A stretch of 64,000 nucleotides of DNA from Oscillospiraceae bacterium (GCA_015066625.1 SVOC01000011.1:1-64000); one strand, 5' to 3'. Positions 24,531-34,478 are shown, counted from the stretch's first letter. The notes: generated by a model not told the origin, from the letters alone. Translations and numbers: made by a program.

Positions 24531-26006
24531 TAAAATTATGCAAATCAGTCCGCTGCAGCCTTCATTTATGACTCTTTCAAGAGTTTCACGCAGTTTGAGT
24601 CGTGCATCCGAAGGCATACGGTAAAGCTTGTTGTGAAGACCTTCGTTCACAAGTCTGTGTAATGACGTGCCGAAAATGTTTGATTGCCAAATCATTGAGG
24701 GGTTTTCTTCGAATTCTTTCAGCAGATATTTTATCAGTTCTTCCGATTGGCTTTCTGAGCCTACAATGGGTGCAACCTCTGTTTGTATATCCGCTCTCAT
24801 AATGTGGAGTGAGGGTGCGCTCGCTTTGAGTCTGACACCGTACCTTCCGCCCTGCTTCATTATTTCGGGTTCTTCCAGTGTAAGGTCATCAACATCGGGA
24901 AGCACAATTCCGTAGCCCGTGGCTTCAACCTCATCAAGGGCATCCTGAATACGCTTATAGCCGCTTTGTGCCGCAGAAAACTCCTTCATTTTCTTCATAA
25001 GCTGCTGCTCGTTTTCGACAGAAACACCCGTTTCTTCCTCAAGAATTTTGAAGAAAAGTGATGGATTGAGCGCAACCGATATTCCCGCAGCGCCTTCGGA
25101 AAGATTAATGTTATCTACCGTTGATTTTTCAACATATTCACTGTCTGAAATGCGGTTTGCAAAGATTCTGACATCGCTTACTTTTTTCAGATTTTCCGCA
25201 AGAGAGCTTATTTTGCCGAATATGTCGGAGCGAAGCCAATGCTCTCTGTCAAGGGATGTAATCCAGGCAGGAAGGTCGATTTTTACTTCTTTAATGGGGA
25301 ATTCAAACAGAATTTCCGACAGAATACCGCTGATTTCTTCTCCCGTAAGCTCGAGACAGTTGACAGGTACAACAGGCACACCGTAGTTTTCCGACATTTC
25401 GGCTGCAAGTGAAACGGCGGCAGGGGACGAGGGAGATTTGCAGTTGAGAAGCACAACAAAAGGTTTTTCAAGTGCTTTAAGTTCGCCGATAACACGTTTT
25501 TCCGCCTCTGCGTATTCCTGACGGGGGATTTCGCTTATTGAGCCGTCAGTGGTAACAACAAGACCTATTGTCGAGTGCTCGGTAATAACCTTTTGTGTGC
25601 CGATTTCTGCCGCCATATTGAAAGGGATTTCATCTTCGTACCACGGCGTTTTTACCATTCTCGGCGCTTCACCCTCTATGTATCCCAATGCCGAGGGAAC
25701 GATATATCCGACACAGTCGATCATTCTTACCTTCATTTTTGAGTTTGAGGGCAGATTGATTTCAACCGCATCTTCGGGAATGAATTTGGGTTCCGTTGTC
25801 ATAATAGTGCGTCCTGCCGATGATTGTGGCAGTTCGTCTGTTGCTCTTTCGCGGCGGGATTCATCGTCAATGTGAGGCAAGACCATGGATTCCATAAATT
25901 TCTTGATAAAGGTGGATTTACCTGTTCTCACAGGTCCCACAACGCCGATGTAAATATCGCCTCCGGTACGGGCGGCAATATCCTGATAAATATTACTGTT
26001 TGCCAT
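24528..26006 (-). CDS. spoIVA: Stage IV sporulation protein A (spore coat morphogenetic ATPase)
   Basis: 492 residues, the usual SpoIVA length, start at 26006 with CGGAGGACTTG. The N-terminal TRAFAC-type P-loop GPVRTGKST (24-32) and the neighbouring region (SSAGRTIMTTEPKF, MIDCVGY) bind ATP. The middle and C-terminal domains are complete and end in the conserved GCSGLICIIL tail, which anchors the protein at the forespore membrane. It polymerises around the forespore as the base of the coat. Its presence says the organism is a spore former or descends from one. Upstream lies a SigE-like promoter. Confidence 0.97.
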   Translation of the reverse strand: MANSNIYQDIAARTGGDIYIGVVGPVRTGKSTFIKKFMESMVLPHIDDESRRERATDELPQSSAGRTIMTTEPKFIPEDAVEINLPSNSKMKVRMIDCVGYIVPSALGYIEGEAPRMVKTPWYEDEIPFNMAAEIGTQKVITEHSTIGLVVTTDGSISEIPRQEYAEAEKRVIGELKALEKPFVVLLNCKSPSSPAAVSLAAEMSENYGVPVVPVNCLELTGEEISGILSEILFEFPIKEVKIDLPAWITSLDREHWLRSDIFGKISSLAENLKKVSDVRIFANRISDSEYVEKSTVDNINLSEGAAGISVALNPSLFFKILEEETGVSVENEQQLMKKMKEFSAAQSGYKRIQDALDEVEATGYGIVLPDVDDLTLEEPEIMKQGGRYGVRLKASAPSLHIMRADIQTEVAPIVGSESQSEELIKYLLKEFEENPSMIWQSNIFGTSLHRLVNEGLHNKLYRMPSDARLKLRETLERVINEGCSGLICIIL

Positions 26007-26047
26007 TTCAAGTCCTCCGAGTTCACATTTTTATTGCTTTTCCGTAA

Positions 26048-26076
26048 AACATATGCAAAATCGGGACAATGTATGA
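26048..26076 (-). promoter_or_regulatory. Possible sigma-E promoter of spoIVA
   Basis: On the minus strand TCATACA and CATATGTT are 14 bases apart, close to the mother-cell sigma-E pattern (about ATA at -35 and CATACAAT at -10). It lies about 40 bases upstream of spoIVA. The match is imperfect. Confidence 0.4.
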
Positions 26077-26079
26077 CAT

Positions 26080-26110
26080 AAAAGAAAGTGCCTTGCTTCG
26101 GCAAGGCACT
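26080..26110 (-). terminator. Terminator after the secreted hydrolase gene
   Basis: AGTGCCTTGC (26087-26096) and GCAAGGCACT (26101-26110) are perfect arms with a TTCG loop; TTCTTTTATG follows on the minus strand. Confidence 0.75.
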
Positions 26111-26115
26111 TATCG

Positions 26116-27636
26116 TTAAAATGATTCTTTTATCAGACTTATGGTTGAGGCAATTATTACAGCCTCGTCGCTTCGTGTTTCCACAGGTAAATCGCTGCTT
26201 GCGGGCTTGAGTTCATCACTGCCCGTAAGCATCATAAACTGGGGATAAAGTTTGCTTGAACGCACCGTGGGCTGACCTTTATAGTTGAGTGTCCAGTTGA
26301 TGAATTCAAGATATTCTTCATCCAAATCCGAATGACCGCTGTCTCTTACAAACCAAGTGTATTCGGAGAATGCGCAGGTTGAAGCATCGATTATTCCGTC
26401 GGGAGAAAGATGATTGTGACCGCATTTTCTGTTTGCTTGTTTGTAGTTTTCACCGAGAGAGCCGTTTATGGGTGCACAGGTTGCACCGAGTGTCATGTAC
26501 TTTGTATCAATGAGAAAATCTGACTGTCCGGCGGGTTCAAATGTAACAGGAATTGATGAAATATTATAGCCTGCACTGATGATGATTTTTGCACCGTCAG
26601 CTTTAGCTTGTTTAAGAATTATTTCAACCTTTGTCTGCACGTTGTCGTGATAGTAGTCTATCCTCTTTACAAGACCGTCATATTTTTTATCGCCCTTGAG
26701 CATCGTTTCTTTTGCTTCGTCATAATACTCATCGGGTACAAATGACCACAGACCGGGCATTGTTCCGAAAATATCGATAAGGCATTCGTCAAAAACCTTG
26801 TCGAGCTGAGCATCAAGCATTTTCTGAACATAGTTCAGCACAAAATCCACAAGACCGTAATCATTGATAAGTGACACAACGGCACCGATAAGCTGACTTT
26901 TTGCATCTTCATAACCCATAATGCCTTTGAGGTATGTTTCAAGCGCATCGCCTTTGTGTGAAACGGAAATTTTTTCTGTAAAGAGTGCACCTACAAGGGA
27001 GAGACCTTTGTAAGCAGGGGAAAGGCATACGATTTTGTCAATATTCTTTCCGCCGTAGAGCGCAAGGTATGACATAAGCACCGTATTGCCCTGGCTGTGG
27101 CAGGCAAAGGAAATCTTTTTGTGACCCGTTGTTGCCTTCACTTCGTTAACAAAATTTCTGAGAAGTTTTGCGTTGTCAACGGGAGAAAGACGCCAATCAT
27201 AAAGGAATGTGAAATACTTATCGTCGATATCCTCGTCGGTGAGAGTGTGAGCGATTTTATGTAAATCTTCTTCAACTCCGTCAAAATCAACACCTGAATT
27301 TTCAATTGCCGTGCCGTCGGGATTGAGGGCCGCCGCACCAAGCATTTTTTCTGCCCCTTTTATTGCGTACTTACCGAAAATTCTGTCGTTTCCGACAAGC
27401 AGACCGCCCATAACAGCCATAAGCAGGTCGGGCACTGATTTAGCTATTGCATCGCCGGAGGGAGGGAAAACCGAAACGGGTTCTTCACTGTCGAGCTCGT
27501 TGTAAACAGGTTCGCCGAAACCGGGAATGTAAACAACAGGTGTGTGTCCGCAGTTGCAGCTTTTTGCCGCAAAAGCAGGTGTGCAAAGGCTGAAAATAAG
27601 CCCTGCCGCAAGAATGATGCTGATTAATCTTTTCAT
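26116..27636 (-). CDS. Secreted alpha/beta-hydrolase (lipase/LCAT-like)
   Basis: 506 residues with a classical signal peptide (cleavage after PAFAA). TPVVYIPGFGEP is the oxyanion strand, and FACHSQGNTVL carries the nucleophile Ser of the GxSxG elbow, here C-H-S-Q-G. LSPAYKGL follows the next strand. The long C-terminal part includes CGHNHLSPDG, with a likely catalytic His. It probably cleaves a lipid or ester outside the cell. The substrate is unknown. RNase HI lies 15 bases upstream on the same strand. Confidence 0.75.
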   Translation of the reverse strand: MKRLISIILAAGLIFSLCTPAFAAKSCNCGHTPVVYIPGFGEPVYNELDSEEPVSVFPPSGDAIAKSVPDLLMAVMGGLLVGNDRIFGKYAIKGAEKMLGAAALNPDGTAIENSGVDFDGVEEDLHKIAHTLTDEDIDDKYFTFLYDWRLSPVDNAKLLRNFVNEVKATTGHKKISFACHSQGNTVLMSYLALYGGKNIDKIVCLSPAYKGLSLVGALFTEKISVSHKGDALETYLKGIMGYEDAKSQLIGAVVSLINDYGLVDFVLNYVQKMLDAQLDKVFDECLIDIFGTMPGLWSFVPDEYYDEAKETMLKGDKKYDGLVKRIDYYHDNVQTKVEIILKQAKADGAKIIISAGYNISSIPVTFEPAGQSDFLIDTKYMTLGATCAPINGSLGENYKQANRKCGHNHLSPDGIIDASTCAFSEYTWFVRDSGHSDLDEEYLEFINWTLNYKGQPTVRSSKLYPQFMMLTGSDELKPASSDLPVETRSDEAVIIASTISLIKESF

Positions 27637-27651
27637 TTTTTCCCTTCCTTT

Positions 27652-28101
27652 TTATGTGTTATATTCGGCTGCGCGGGCTGTTGCCAGCTTGTCACAGCGT
27701 TCATTTTCGGGATGCCCCGCATGACCCTTGACCCATATGATTTTGTATTCGTGCTTACGGATTTCGGTTATCAATTCCTGCCATAATTCAGGATTGAGAA
27801 CAGGTTTTTTATCCGCTTTTTTCCAGCCGTTTTTCATCCAGTTCCATATCCAGCCCTGCAAAAATGCATCGGCAACATATTTTGAATCGGTGTATATGGT
27901 GATATCGCATTTCTGATTCAATTTTTTTAATGCCTCGATAACGGCGGTCAGTTCCATACGGTTGTTGGTAGTGGGGTTTTCTCCGCCGCTGAGCTCCATT
28001 TCGTGACCGCCGTAACGAAGAATGGCACCCCATCCTCCCGGACCGGGGTTGCCCGAACAGGCGCCGTCTGTAAATATATCAACCTTTTTCAGTTCTGCCA
28101 T
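27652..28101 (-). CDS. rnhA: Ribonuclease HI
   Basis: 149 residues, start at 28101 with CGGAGAATTTT. It cleaves the RNA of RNA-DNA hybrids. The metal-binding residues are in place: Asp in [15 protein letters not shown], Glu in [13 protein letters not shown], Asp in [12 protein letters not shown] and the C-terminal Asp in [17 protein letters not shown] supplies the His loop. Length and order match E. coli RNase HI. Confidence 0.96.
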   Translation of the reverse strand: MAELKKVDIFTDGACSGNPGPGGWGAILRYGGHEMELSGGENPTTNNRMELTAVIEALKKLNQKCDITIYTDSKYVADAFLQGWIWNWMKNGWKKADKKPVLNPELWQELITEIRKHEYKIIWVKGHAGHPENERCDKLATARAAEYNT

Positions 28102-28222
28102 AAAATTCTCCGAAATAAATTATGATTGTTAATTATATCACTGTTTTTTTCAATAAACAATAGCAAACGGGGTTATTTTCAGATTTTTCGCCAATAATAT
28201 TTTCTGCGAAAGGACGGATGTT

Positions 28223-30529
28223 ATGAAAGCAGTGATTATGGCAGGCGGTGAAGGCAGAAGACTCAGACCTCTGACCTGCACATTGCCGAAGCCTATGGCA
28301 AAAATTCTCGGCAAACCCATTATTGAATACATTTTTGACCTGCTTTGTGCAGGGGGAGTGAAGCACGCCGCAGTTACCCTTGGGTATCTGCCTCATATGA
28401 TTGAGGAGTCATATGAAGACGGCTACAAAGGGCTTAAGCTTGATTTTATCAGAGAGGATGAACCTCTGGGCACTGCCGGAAGTGTAAGAAATGCGGCAAA
28501 CGATTTTGAGGAGCCGTTTTTTGTTATCAGCGGTGATGCACTGTGCAGTTTTGATTTAAGCAAGATTATGTCATATCATAAAGCGAGCGGTGCGGCGGTT
28601 ACCGTTGTTGCGGTTGAGGCATCCGACCCCAGAGAATACGGTGTTGTAAGAGTTGACAAGGAAAACCGTGTGACGGGGTTCATTGAAAAACCCTCGTGGA
28701 GTCAGGCGGTAAGCAATCTTGCAAATACGGGAGTTTATGTTATCAGCCCCAAGTGTCTTGAACTGATTCCCAAGGGAAAACCTTATGATTTTGCGTCGGA
28801 TTTGTTTCCTCTTATGCTTGAAAGAGGAATGCCGATTTACTGCTATCATACATCGGATTATTGGTGTGATGTAGGCAATATTGAAGCATATCTGAAGTGT
28901 CAGAGAGATGCTTTTGACGGCAGAATAAAGCCTTTGCCGGGCGAAACGGCAAAAGGAATTTATACGGGAAAACGCCTGCCTTCGGGAGATTACAGCATCA
29001 TTCCTCCCGTGTATATCGGCAATAACACCGAAATCTCCGACGGTGCGGTTATCGGCCCGTATGCGGTCATAGGTGACGGATGCAGCATAGGCAGGAACTC
29101 AAAGGTAAGATATTCCGTTGTTTCTGACAATTGCTGTTTTGCTTCAGATACATCCGTAACCGGTGCGCTTATATGTTCGGGTGCGGCGCTGAGAAGCAGA
29201 TGCTCGATGTATGAAAACAGTGTTGCAGGTTCGGGCTGTGTCATAGGTGAGGATGTATGCGTAAAGCCGGGGGTAAGTGTATGGCCCGGTAAGGTGGTGG
29301 GCAGAGGTGCTACCGTAAACTCAAATATAAAGTACGGCAATGTGAAGGCCGAATATTTCAGCGGCGGCAGAGTAGGCGAGGGCTGCGGCATAAGGCTGAA
29401 TGCGGAAAACTGTGTACGGCTGGGTTCTTCCCTCGGCAGTGTGATTGAAAGTCGTAAAATTGCAGTGGCTTGTGACGGTACACCTTATTCACGCATAATG
29501 TGCCGTGCATTAGTGGCAGGTATTGGTGAAACAGGTGCCGCGGTATGGGATTTCGGTGAGTGTTTTGAGTCGCAGTTCAAGTATCTTGTCAATATCTGCG
29601 GGCTCGAAGTCGGTGCTTTTGCCTGCGGAGAAGACGAGAGATACATTGATGTTTGTTCATACGGCGGTCTGAATATACCCTGCAGGCTTGAAAGACAGCT
29701 TGAAGCGGCAATGTCAAAATGTGAATTCAGAGAAGCTTCCGATGCTGAATTTGAAGAACCTTCGGATATGTCGGGTATGAAGCATTTATACACACAGGCT
29801 CTTATGATGCTGGCACCTGACGGGCTGACAGAAACAGTGGTTTTCGAATGCGAAAATCCTGCTATAAAGAATCTCGTTTCTTCCTGCGTTTCAAAGTCGG
29901 GTGCGGAAGAAAAAGGAAACACGGTGTTCAAAATAAGCCCCGACGGCACAAAACTGACTGCGGTTTATGGCGAAAAAAAGTATGATTACGAAAAATTGCT
30001 TGCCGCTGCCTGCAATGATGAAATGTGCAAAGGCAAGGATGTTGCAGTGCCTTATGATTCACCGGAATTTCTGGAGCTGCTTGCAGCTAAGTATGGCAGA
30101 AGAGTTTACAGGTATCTTTCAACTCCTGCCGATGGTGCGGATGCAAAAGCAAGGCATCTTGCGGCAAAACAACCTTTTGTCAGAGACGGTCTTTTTCTTG
30201 CAATGAAACTGCTTTCGGTTATGAAAGAGAGAAACTGCGGGCTCGATAAACTGATTTCGGAGCTTCCCCAAAGGCATATAGTGAGGAAAACCGTAAAAAT
30301 CAATTTTTCACCGTCGTATCTTTTTGACCTTGCAGGTGAAAGGGTAGGAGAAACGGGAAATGACCGTGAAGGCATAAAAATTATCCGCAATGACGGAAGC
30401 TTGCTTGTTATTCCCGAAAGGGGAGGAGAAAGTGTGCGTATGCTTGCAGAGGCTGATACTGCGGAAACCGCAGAGGAAATCTGTGCAGGTTTTGAGGAAG
30501 TTATCAATACCGCAAACGACAAAGTTTAA
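28223..30529 (+). CDS. Sugar nucleotidyltransferase fused to a degenerate phosphomutase-like domain
   Basis: 768 residues from the ATG at 28223 (GCGAAAGGACGGATGTT upstream). Residues 1-235 are a GDP-mannose or glucose-1-phosphate nucleotidyltransferase (MAGGEGRRLRPLT, LPKPM, GDAL, FIEKP). Residues about 255-375 form a left-handed beta-helix of hexapeptide repeats (VYIGNNTEISDGAVIGPYAVIG). From about 390 on the sequence resembles the phosphomannomutase superfamily (VACDGTPYSRIMCRALVAG), but the phosphoserine loop TASHNP is absent where it should follow, and the metal-binding DxDxDR is not seen. The first enzyme is probably active; the mutase part is likely regulatory or structural. It would supply activated sugars for the envelope. 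Confidence 0.8.
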   Translation: MKAVIMAGGEGRRLRPLTCTLPKPMAKILGKPIIEYIFDLLCAGGVKHAAVTLGYLPHMIEESYEDGYKGLKLDFIREDEPLGTAGSVRNAANDFEEPFFVISGDALCSFDLSKIMSYHKASGAAVTVVAVEASDPREYGVVRVDKENRVTGFIEKPSWSQAVSNLANTGVYVISPKCLELIPKGKPYDFASDLFPLMLERGMPIYCYHTSDYWCDVGNIEAYLKCQRDAFDGRIKPLPGETAKGIYTGKRLPSGDYSIIPPVYIGNNTEISDGAVIGPYAVIGDGCSIGRNSKVRYSVVSDNCCFASDTSVTGALICSGAALRSRCSMYENSVAGSGCVIGEDVCVKPGVSVWPGKVVGRGATVNSNIKYGNVKAEYFSGGRVGEGCGIRLNAENCVRLGSSLGSVIESRKIAVACDGTPYSRIMCRALVAGIGETGAAVWDFGECFESQFKYLVNICGLEVGAFACGEDERYIDVCSYGGLNIPCRLERQLEAAMSKCEFREASDAEFEEPSDMSGMKHLYTQALMMLAPDGLTETVVFECENPAIKNLVSSCVSKSGAEEKGNTVFKISPDGTKLTAVYGEKKYDYEKLLAAACNDEMCKGKDVAVPYDSPEFLELLAAKYGRRVYRYLSTPADGADAKARHLAAKQPFVRDGLFLAMKLLSVMKERNCGLDKLISELPQRHIVRKTVKINFSPSYLFDLAGERVGETGNDREGIKIIRNDGSLLVIPERGGESVRMLAEADTAETAEEICAGFEEVINTANDKV

Positions 30530-30548
30530 TATATATAATAAATATATC

Positions 30549-30577
30549 TTGACTTTATAACCGTAAAAAGATAAAAT
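30549..30577 (+). promoter_or_regulatory. Promoter of the rnj-gdpP-rplI-dnaB-tilS-hpt-ftsH cluster
   Basis: TTGACT and TAAAAT are 17 bases apart. Transcription would start near 30584, at the base of the leader hairpin. Confidence 0.6.
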
Positions 30578-30584
30578 ATACCGT

Positions 30585-30603
30585 GGGGCAGGAGCACTGC
30601 CCC
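30585..30603 (+). promoter_or_regulatory. 5'-terminal leader hairpin of the RNase J mRNA
   Basis: GGGGCAG and CTGCCCC form a perfect 7-base GC-rich stem with a 5-base loop. It begins within a few bases of the predicted transcript start. A stem at the extreme 5' end can protect RNA from 5' exonuclease, which is what RNase J is. Confidence 0.55.
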
Positions 30604-30661
30604 GCAAACGGAACATAATTTGAGTTTTATATACACCGAATTTTCAGGTAAAGGAGAATAT

Positions 30662-32500
30662 ATGCAGAAAAAAACAAATAAAAACAATCAGCCCAAAAGT
30701 AACGGAGCAGTTAAAGATAATCCCAAAAATCAGACTAAAAACAAGAAGGCTCAGGATTCGGGAAAAAGATCTTACAGAAAGAATTTTTCAAAAAACAGAA
30801 ACGGCTCTGCGAAGAAATACAGAAAACCGGCAATGATTGATGAAACACCCGTAAGAATTGCGTTTCTCGGCGGTCTTAATGAAGTGGGCAAGAATATGAC
30901 CCTCTATGAGTATAAGGATGATATGTTCCTTGTGGATTGCGGACTTGCTTTCCCCGACCCCGAAATGCTGGGCGTTGACCTGGTTATTCCTGATTTTTCT
31001 TATGTGGAAAAGAATTCTGATAAGATAAAGGGTATTGTTATCACCCACGGTCACGAAGATCATATAGGCGGTCTTGCTTACTTACTTAAAACTGTCAACA
31101 TTCCCGTATACGGTACCAAGCTGACCATCGGTCTTATTCAGGGCAAGCTTAAGGAACACGGTCTTCTCAGCAGTGCCAAGCTTAATGAAATTGCACCCGG
31201 CGATGTGGTGAGGCTTGGCGGTTTTGAGGTTGAAGCAATTCATGTCAACCATTCAATTCCCGATGCAATTGCACTTGCAATCAAGTGTGAATGCGGCACG
31301 GTTATCCAGACAGGTGATTTCAAGGTTGACAGTACACCCATTGATGGCGGAATGATTGACCTTTCGCGATTTGCACAGCTCGGAGACGAAGGTGTGCTTT
31401 GTCTTCTTTCCGACTCCACCAACGCAGAAAGGGCCGGATACACTGAAAGCGAGCGCAAGGTTGGCGAGTCATTTGATGTGCTTTTCCGCAAGGCAGGTAA
31501 AAACAGAATCATAGTAGCAACCTTTGCTTCAAATATTCACAGAGTTCAGCAGATTATAAATGTTGCCTATTCTCTCGGCAGAAAGGTTGCAATAATCGGC
31601 AGAAGCCTTGAAAATGTTGTTAATATCAGTGCACAGCTTGGCTATCTCAACATTCCCGATAATGTTATGATTAATGCCGATTTAATCAACAAATATCCCG
31701 CCGAGGATATTGTTGTCATCACAACGGGCAGTCAGGGTGAGCCTATGTCGGCTCTTTCGAGAATGGCTTTCTCAGATCACAAGAAGGTTGAAATCAGACC
31801 CAACGATTATGTTATCATTTCGGCAACTCCCATTCCCGGTAACGAAAAAACCGTAGGTAAGGTCGTTAATGAGCTTCTTAAACTGGGTGCTCAGGTCATT
31901 TATGAGAAGATGTATGATGTTCATGTTTCGGGTCACGCCTGCCAGGAAGAACTGAAACTCATAATGGGTCTTGTAAAGCCCAGGTATTTTATTCCCGTTC
32001 ACGGTGAGCAGAAGCATCTGCGTAAGCATGCAATGCTTGCCGAGGGTATGGGAATAGGCACCGAAAATATCTTTATTGCCGATAACGGATATGTTGCCGA
32101 AATCACAAATCAGTCAATCAAGAGTGCGTCACCCGTGCCGGCAGGCAGAGTTTTTGTTGACGGCTACGGCGTAGGCGATGTAGGCAGTGTTGTGCTCAGA
32201 GACAGAAAACATCTCGGTCAGGACGGTATTATCGTTGTCACCGCTTCCGTTGATTACGAAACGGGTCAGCTTATTGCAGGTCCCGAGGTTATTTCGAGAG
32301 GCTTCGTTTATGTCAAAGAGAATGAGGAGCTTATCGCTCAGGCACGCAAGGTTGCTGAAAAGGCACTTGAAACCTGCTATTACAGCAACATCAGCGATAT
32401 AAATGCAATCAAGGGCAAGCTCAGAGATGCGGTTTCTCATTTTGTATATGAGCAAACAAAGAGAAGTCCCATGATTCTTCCCGTTATTATGGAGGTCTAA
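30662..32500 (+). CDS. rnj: Ribonuclease J
   Basis: 612 residues from the ATG at 30662 (TAAAGGAGAATAT upstream). The first 55 residues are a basic, Asn/Lys-rich disordered tail. Then comes a metallo-beta-lactamase/beta-CASP nuclease: HGHEDHIGG (metal ligands), HVNHSIPDA, QTGDFKVD, SDSTNAE, and the beta-CASP HVSGHACQEEL and PVHGEQKHL. It degrades and matures RNA, both endo- and 5'-exonucleolytically. gdpP begins at the next base after its stop. Confidence 0.95.
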   Translation: MQKKTNKNNQPKSNGAVKDNPKNQTKNKKAQDSGKRSYRKNFSKNRNGSAKKYRKPAMIDETPVRIAFLGGLNEVGKNMTLYEYKDDMFLVDCGLAFPDPEMLGVDLVIPDFSYVEKNSDKIKGIVITHGHEDHIGGLAYLLKTVNIPVYGTKLTIGLIQGKLKEHGLLSSAKLNEIAPGDVVRLGGFEVEAIHVNHSIPDAIALAIKCECGTVIQTGDFKVDSTPIDGGMIDLSRFAQLGDEGVLCLLSDSTNAERAGYTESERKVGESFDVLFRKAGKNRIIVATFASNIHRVQQIINVAYSLGRKVAIIGRSLENVVNISAQLGYLNIPDNVMINADLINKYPAEDIVVITTGSQGEPMSALSRMAFSDHKKVEIRPNDYVIISATPIPGNEKTVGKVVNELLKLGAQVIYEKMYDVHVSGHACQEELKLIMGLVKPRYFIPVHGEQKHLRKHAMLAEGMGIGTENIFIADNGYVAEITNQSIKSASPVPAGRVFVDGYGVGDVGSVVLRDRKHLGQDGIIVVTASVDYETGQLIAGPEVISRGFVYVKENEELIAQARKVAEKALETCYYSNISDINAIKGKLRDAVSHFVYEQTKRSPMILPVIMEV

Positions 32501-34465
32501 ATGAAATTCAAGGGTTTTTGGTATGACAGCCTGCTTATATTTGTGACTGCCGGTATTTCTGCGGTCTTTATAGCAATGACTTTTTTGGTTGAAAAGCGTC
32601 TTGCGGCTGCGGAATGCCTTGCCTTTGCTCTCGTAATTGTAATTGCGCTTTACAGAGCGTTTTCAGCTAAAAGCAGATATAAAAAATTCATTATAAAAAC
32701 AGCAAAAAAACTTGATTACACCGACCAGAAGGTTCTTTCAAACGCACCGTTTCCCGTTGCGGTATGCGATGAAGCGGGAACAATAACCTGGTGCAGCGAG
32801 AAGTTTCTGAATGAAATTTCAAAGGGTGAAATCACTTCTGCTGAGAATATAAAATCCTTCACCAACGGTGTGACTGTCGATTCAATCGTCAACCGTGAGA
32901 ACGTGTGCGTGCTTGTTGACGGCAGATATTACACGGTTTATACAATCCCTTACAGGTCATCGGGCAAGGGCTACACAGCTCTTTATTATCTCGATAACAC
33001 AAACCTTAAAAAGACAGAGCTTGACTACTTCAATTCAAGACCTTATGCGGTTCTTATTGAGATGGATAATCTTGACGGTTCAAGAAGCGATTTCAGAGAA
33101 AGTGAGCTTGCGGAAATAAGAAGCCGCATTGAAGGTACGCTTGACGATTGGGCAGAGTCTTACGGCAGTGTAATGAAAAAGGTGAGTGAAGACCGTTACC
33201 TGATTATAACGGAGCAGCAGAATTTCAGCCGTATGACTGAAGAAAGATTTACCATTCTTGAAACAGTCAGAAATTACGAATACAAAGAAACAAAGGCGGG
33301 AGCAACCCTTTCAATAGGTGTTTCCGGCGGCGAAAGCATCCGAGCCTGTGAAAAGGGCGCAAGAAAAGCCCTTGAGATGGCTCTGGGCAGAGGCGGCGAT
33401 CAGGTTGCAATAAAGAATAAAGACGGCTTCGATTATATCGGCGGCGTGTCAAAGAGTGCCGAAAAACGCAATAAGGTTAAAAGTCGTGTGGTAGGCTCGG
33501 CGCTTGCGGAGCTTATAAAATCAAGCAGCAATGTAATCGTTATGGGTCACTCATATACAGACCTTGATGCAATCGGCTCTGCGGTAGGTATAGTCTGTGC
33601 CTGTGAAAGTCTGGGCATACCTGCTTACATAGCAACAGACAGAAAAAAGACCCTTGCATCAACCCTCATAGAAAGGCTTGACGGCGCAAACAAGGGCAGT
33701 GTTATCATAGGTCAGGAAAAGGCGCTTGACCTTATGGACAGAAAAAGCCTTCTCATTGTTACCGATACTCATATTTCAACTTTTGTGGAATTTCCGAAAA
33801 TTCTTGAAAAGGCTGAAACAAAGGTTGTTATCGACCATCACAGACGCTCAAAATCCGAAATTGAGAATGCGGTTATTTTCTACCACGATCCCAACGCATC
33901 CTCAGCCTGTGAAATGGTGACGGAGCTTCTGCAGTATATAAACCCCGATATAAAAATTGAAAAGGGTGTTGCGGAGGCGCTGCTTTCGGGTATAATGCTT
34001 GACACCAAGGACTTTGTAATGGGTACGGGTGTACGCACCTTCGAGGCGGCGGCATACCTCAAAGATAAAAAGGCAGATATGATAAGCGTCAAAAAGCTTT
34101 TTGCAAATTCACTTGAAGTCAACAAACTGAAAACAAGGGTTATTTCCTCCGCTGAAAACTATAAGGGGTGTGCGGTATCAAAGGTTGATTTTGAATCGCC
34201 GGATGTAAGAGTAATTGCGGCTCAGGCGGCGGATGAACTTCTTAAAGTCAGCGGAATAAAAGCTTCATTTGTAATATTTGAAAACGGTGACTGTGTGAAC
34301 ATTTCGGCACGCAGTCTCGGAGAAATAAATGTTCAGGTTATTATGGAGTCCCTGGGTGGCGGCGGTCATCAGACTATGGCGGCGTGCCAGCTTAAAGGGA
34401 GCACAATGGAGTCTGCAAATAATGTACTCTGCAGTGCGATAGACAATTTTTTCGAAAATAATTAA
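32501..34465 (+). CDS. gdpP: Cyclic-di-AMP phosphodiesterase GdpP
   Basis: 654 residues, ATG directly after the rnj stop with GGAGGTCTAA just before it. Two N-terminal membrane helices (about 10-55), a PAS-like domain (about 75-170), a degenerate GGDEF domain (the motif reads GGDQ) and a DHH/DHHA1 phosphodiesterase. Metal-binding motifs are present: GHSYTDLDAIGSA, VTDTHIS, VIDHHRR, and GGGGHQTMAAC at the end. It hydrolyses c-di-AMP and so adjusts potassium and cell-wall homeostasis. Confidence 0.95.
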   Translation: MKFKGFWYDSLLIFVTAGISAVFIAMTFLVEKRLAAAECLAFALVIVIALYRAFSAKSRYKKFIIKTAKKLDYTDQKVLSNAPFPVAVCDEAGTITWCSEKFLNEISKGEITSAENIKSFTNGVTVDSIVNRENVCVLVDGRYYTVYTIPYRSSGKGYTALYYLDNTNLKKTELDYFNSRPYAVLIEMDNLDGSRSDFRESELAEIRSRIEGTLDDWAESYGSVMKKVSEDRYLIITEQQNFSRMTEERFTILETVRNYEYKETKAGATLSIGVSGGESIRACEKGARKALEMALGRGGDQVAIKNKDGFDYIGGVSKSAEKRNKVKSRVVGSALAELIKSSSNVIVMGHSYTDLDAIGSAVGIVCACESLGIPAYIATDRKKTLASTLIERLDGANKGSVIIGQEKALDLMDRKSLLIVTDTHISTFVEFPKILEKAETKVVIDHHRRSKSEIENAVIFYHDPNASSACEMVTELLQYINPDIKIEKGVAEALLSGIMLDTKDFVMGTGVRTFEAAAYLKDKKADMISVKKLFANSLEVNKLKTRVISSAENYKGCAVSKVDFESPDVRVIAAQAADELLKVSGIKASFVIFENGDCVNISARSLGEINVQVIMESLGGGGHQTMAACQLKGSTMESANNVLCSAIDNFFENN

Positions 34466-34478
34466 GGAGATATAAATT

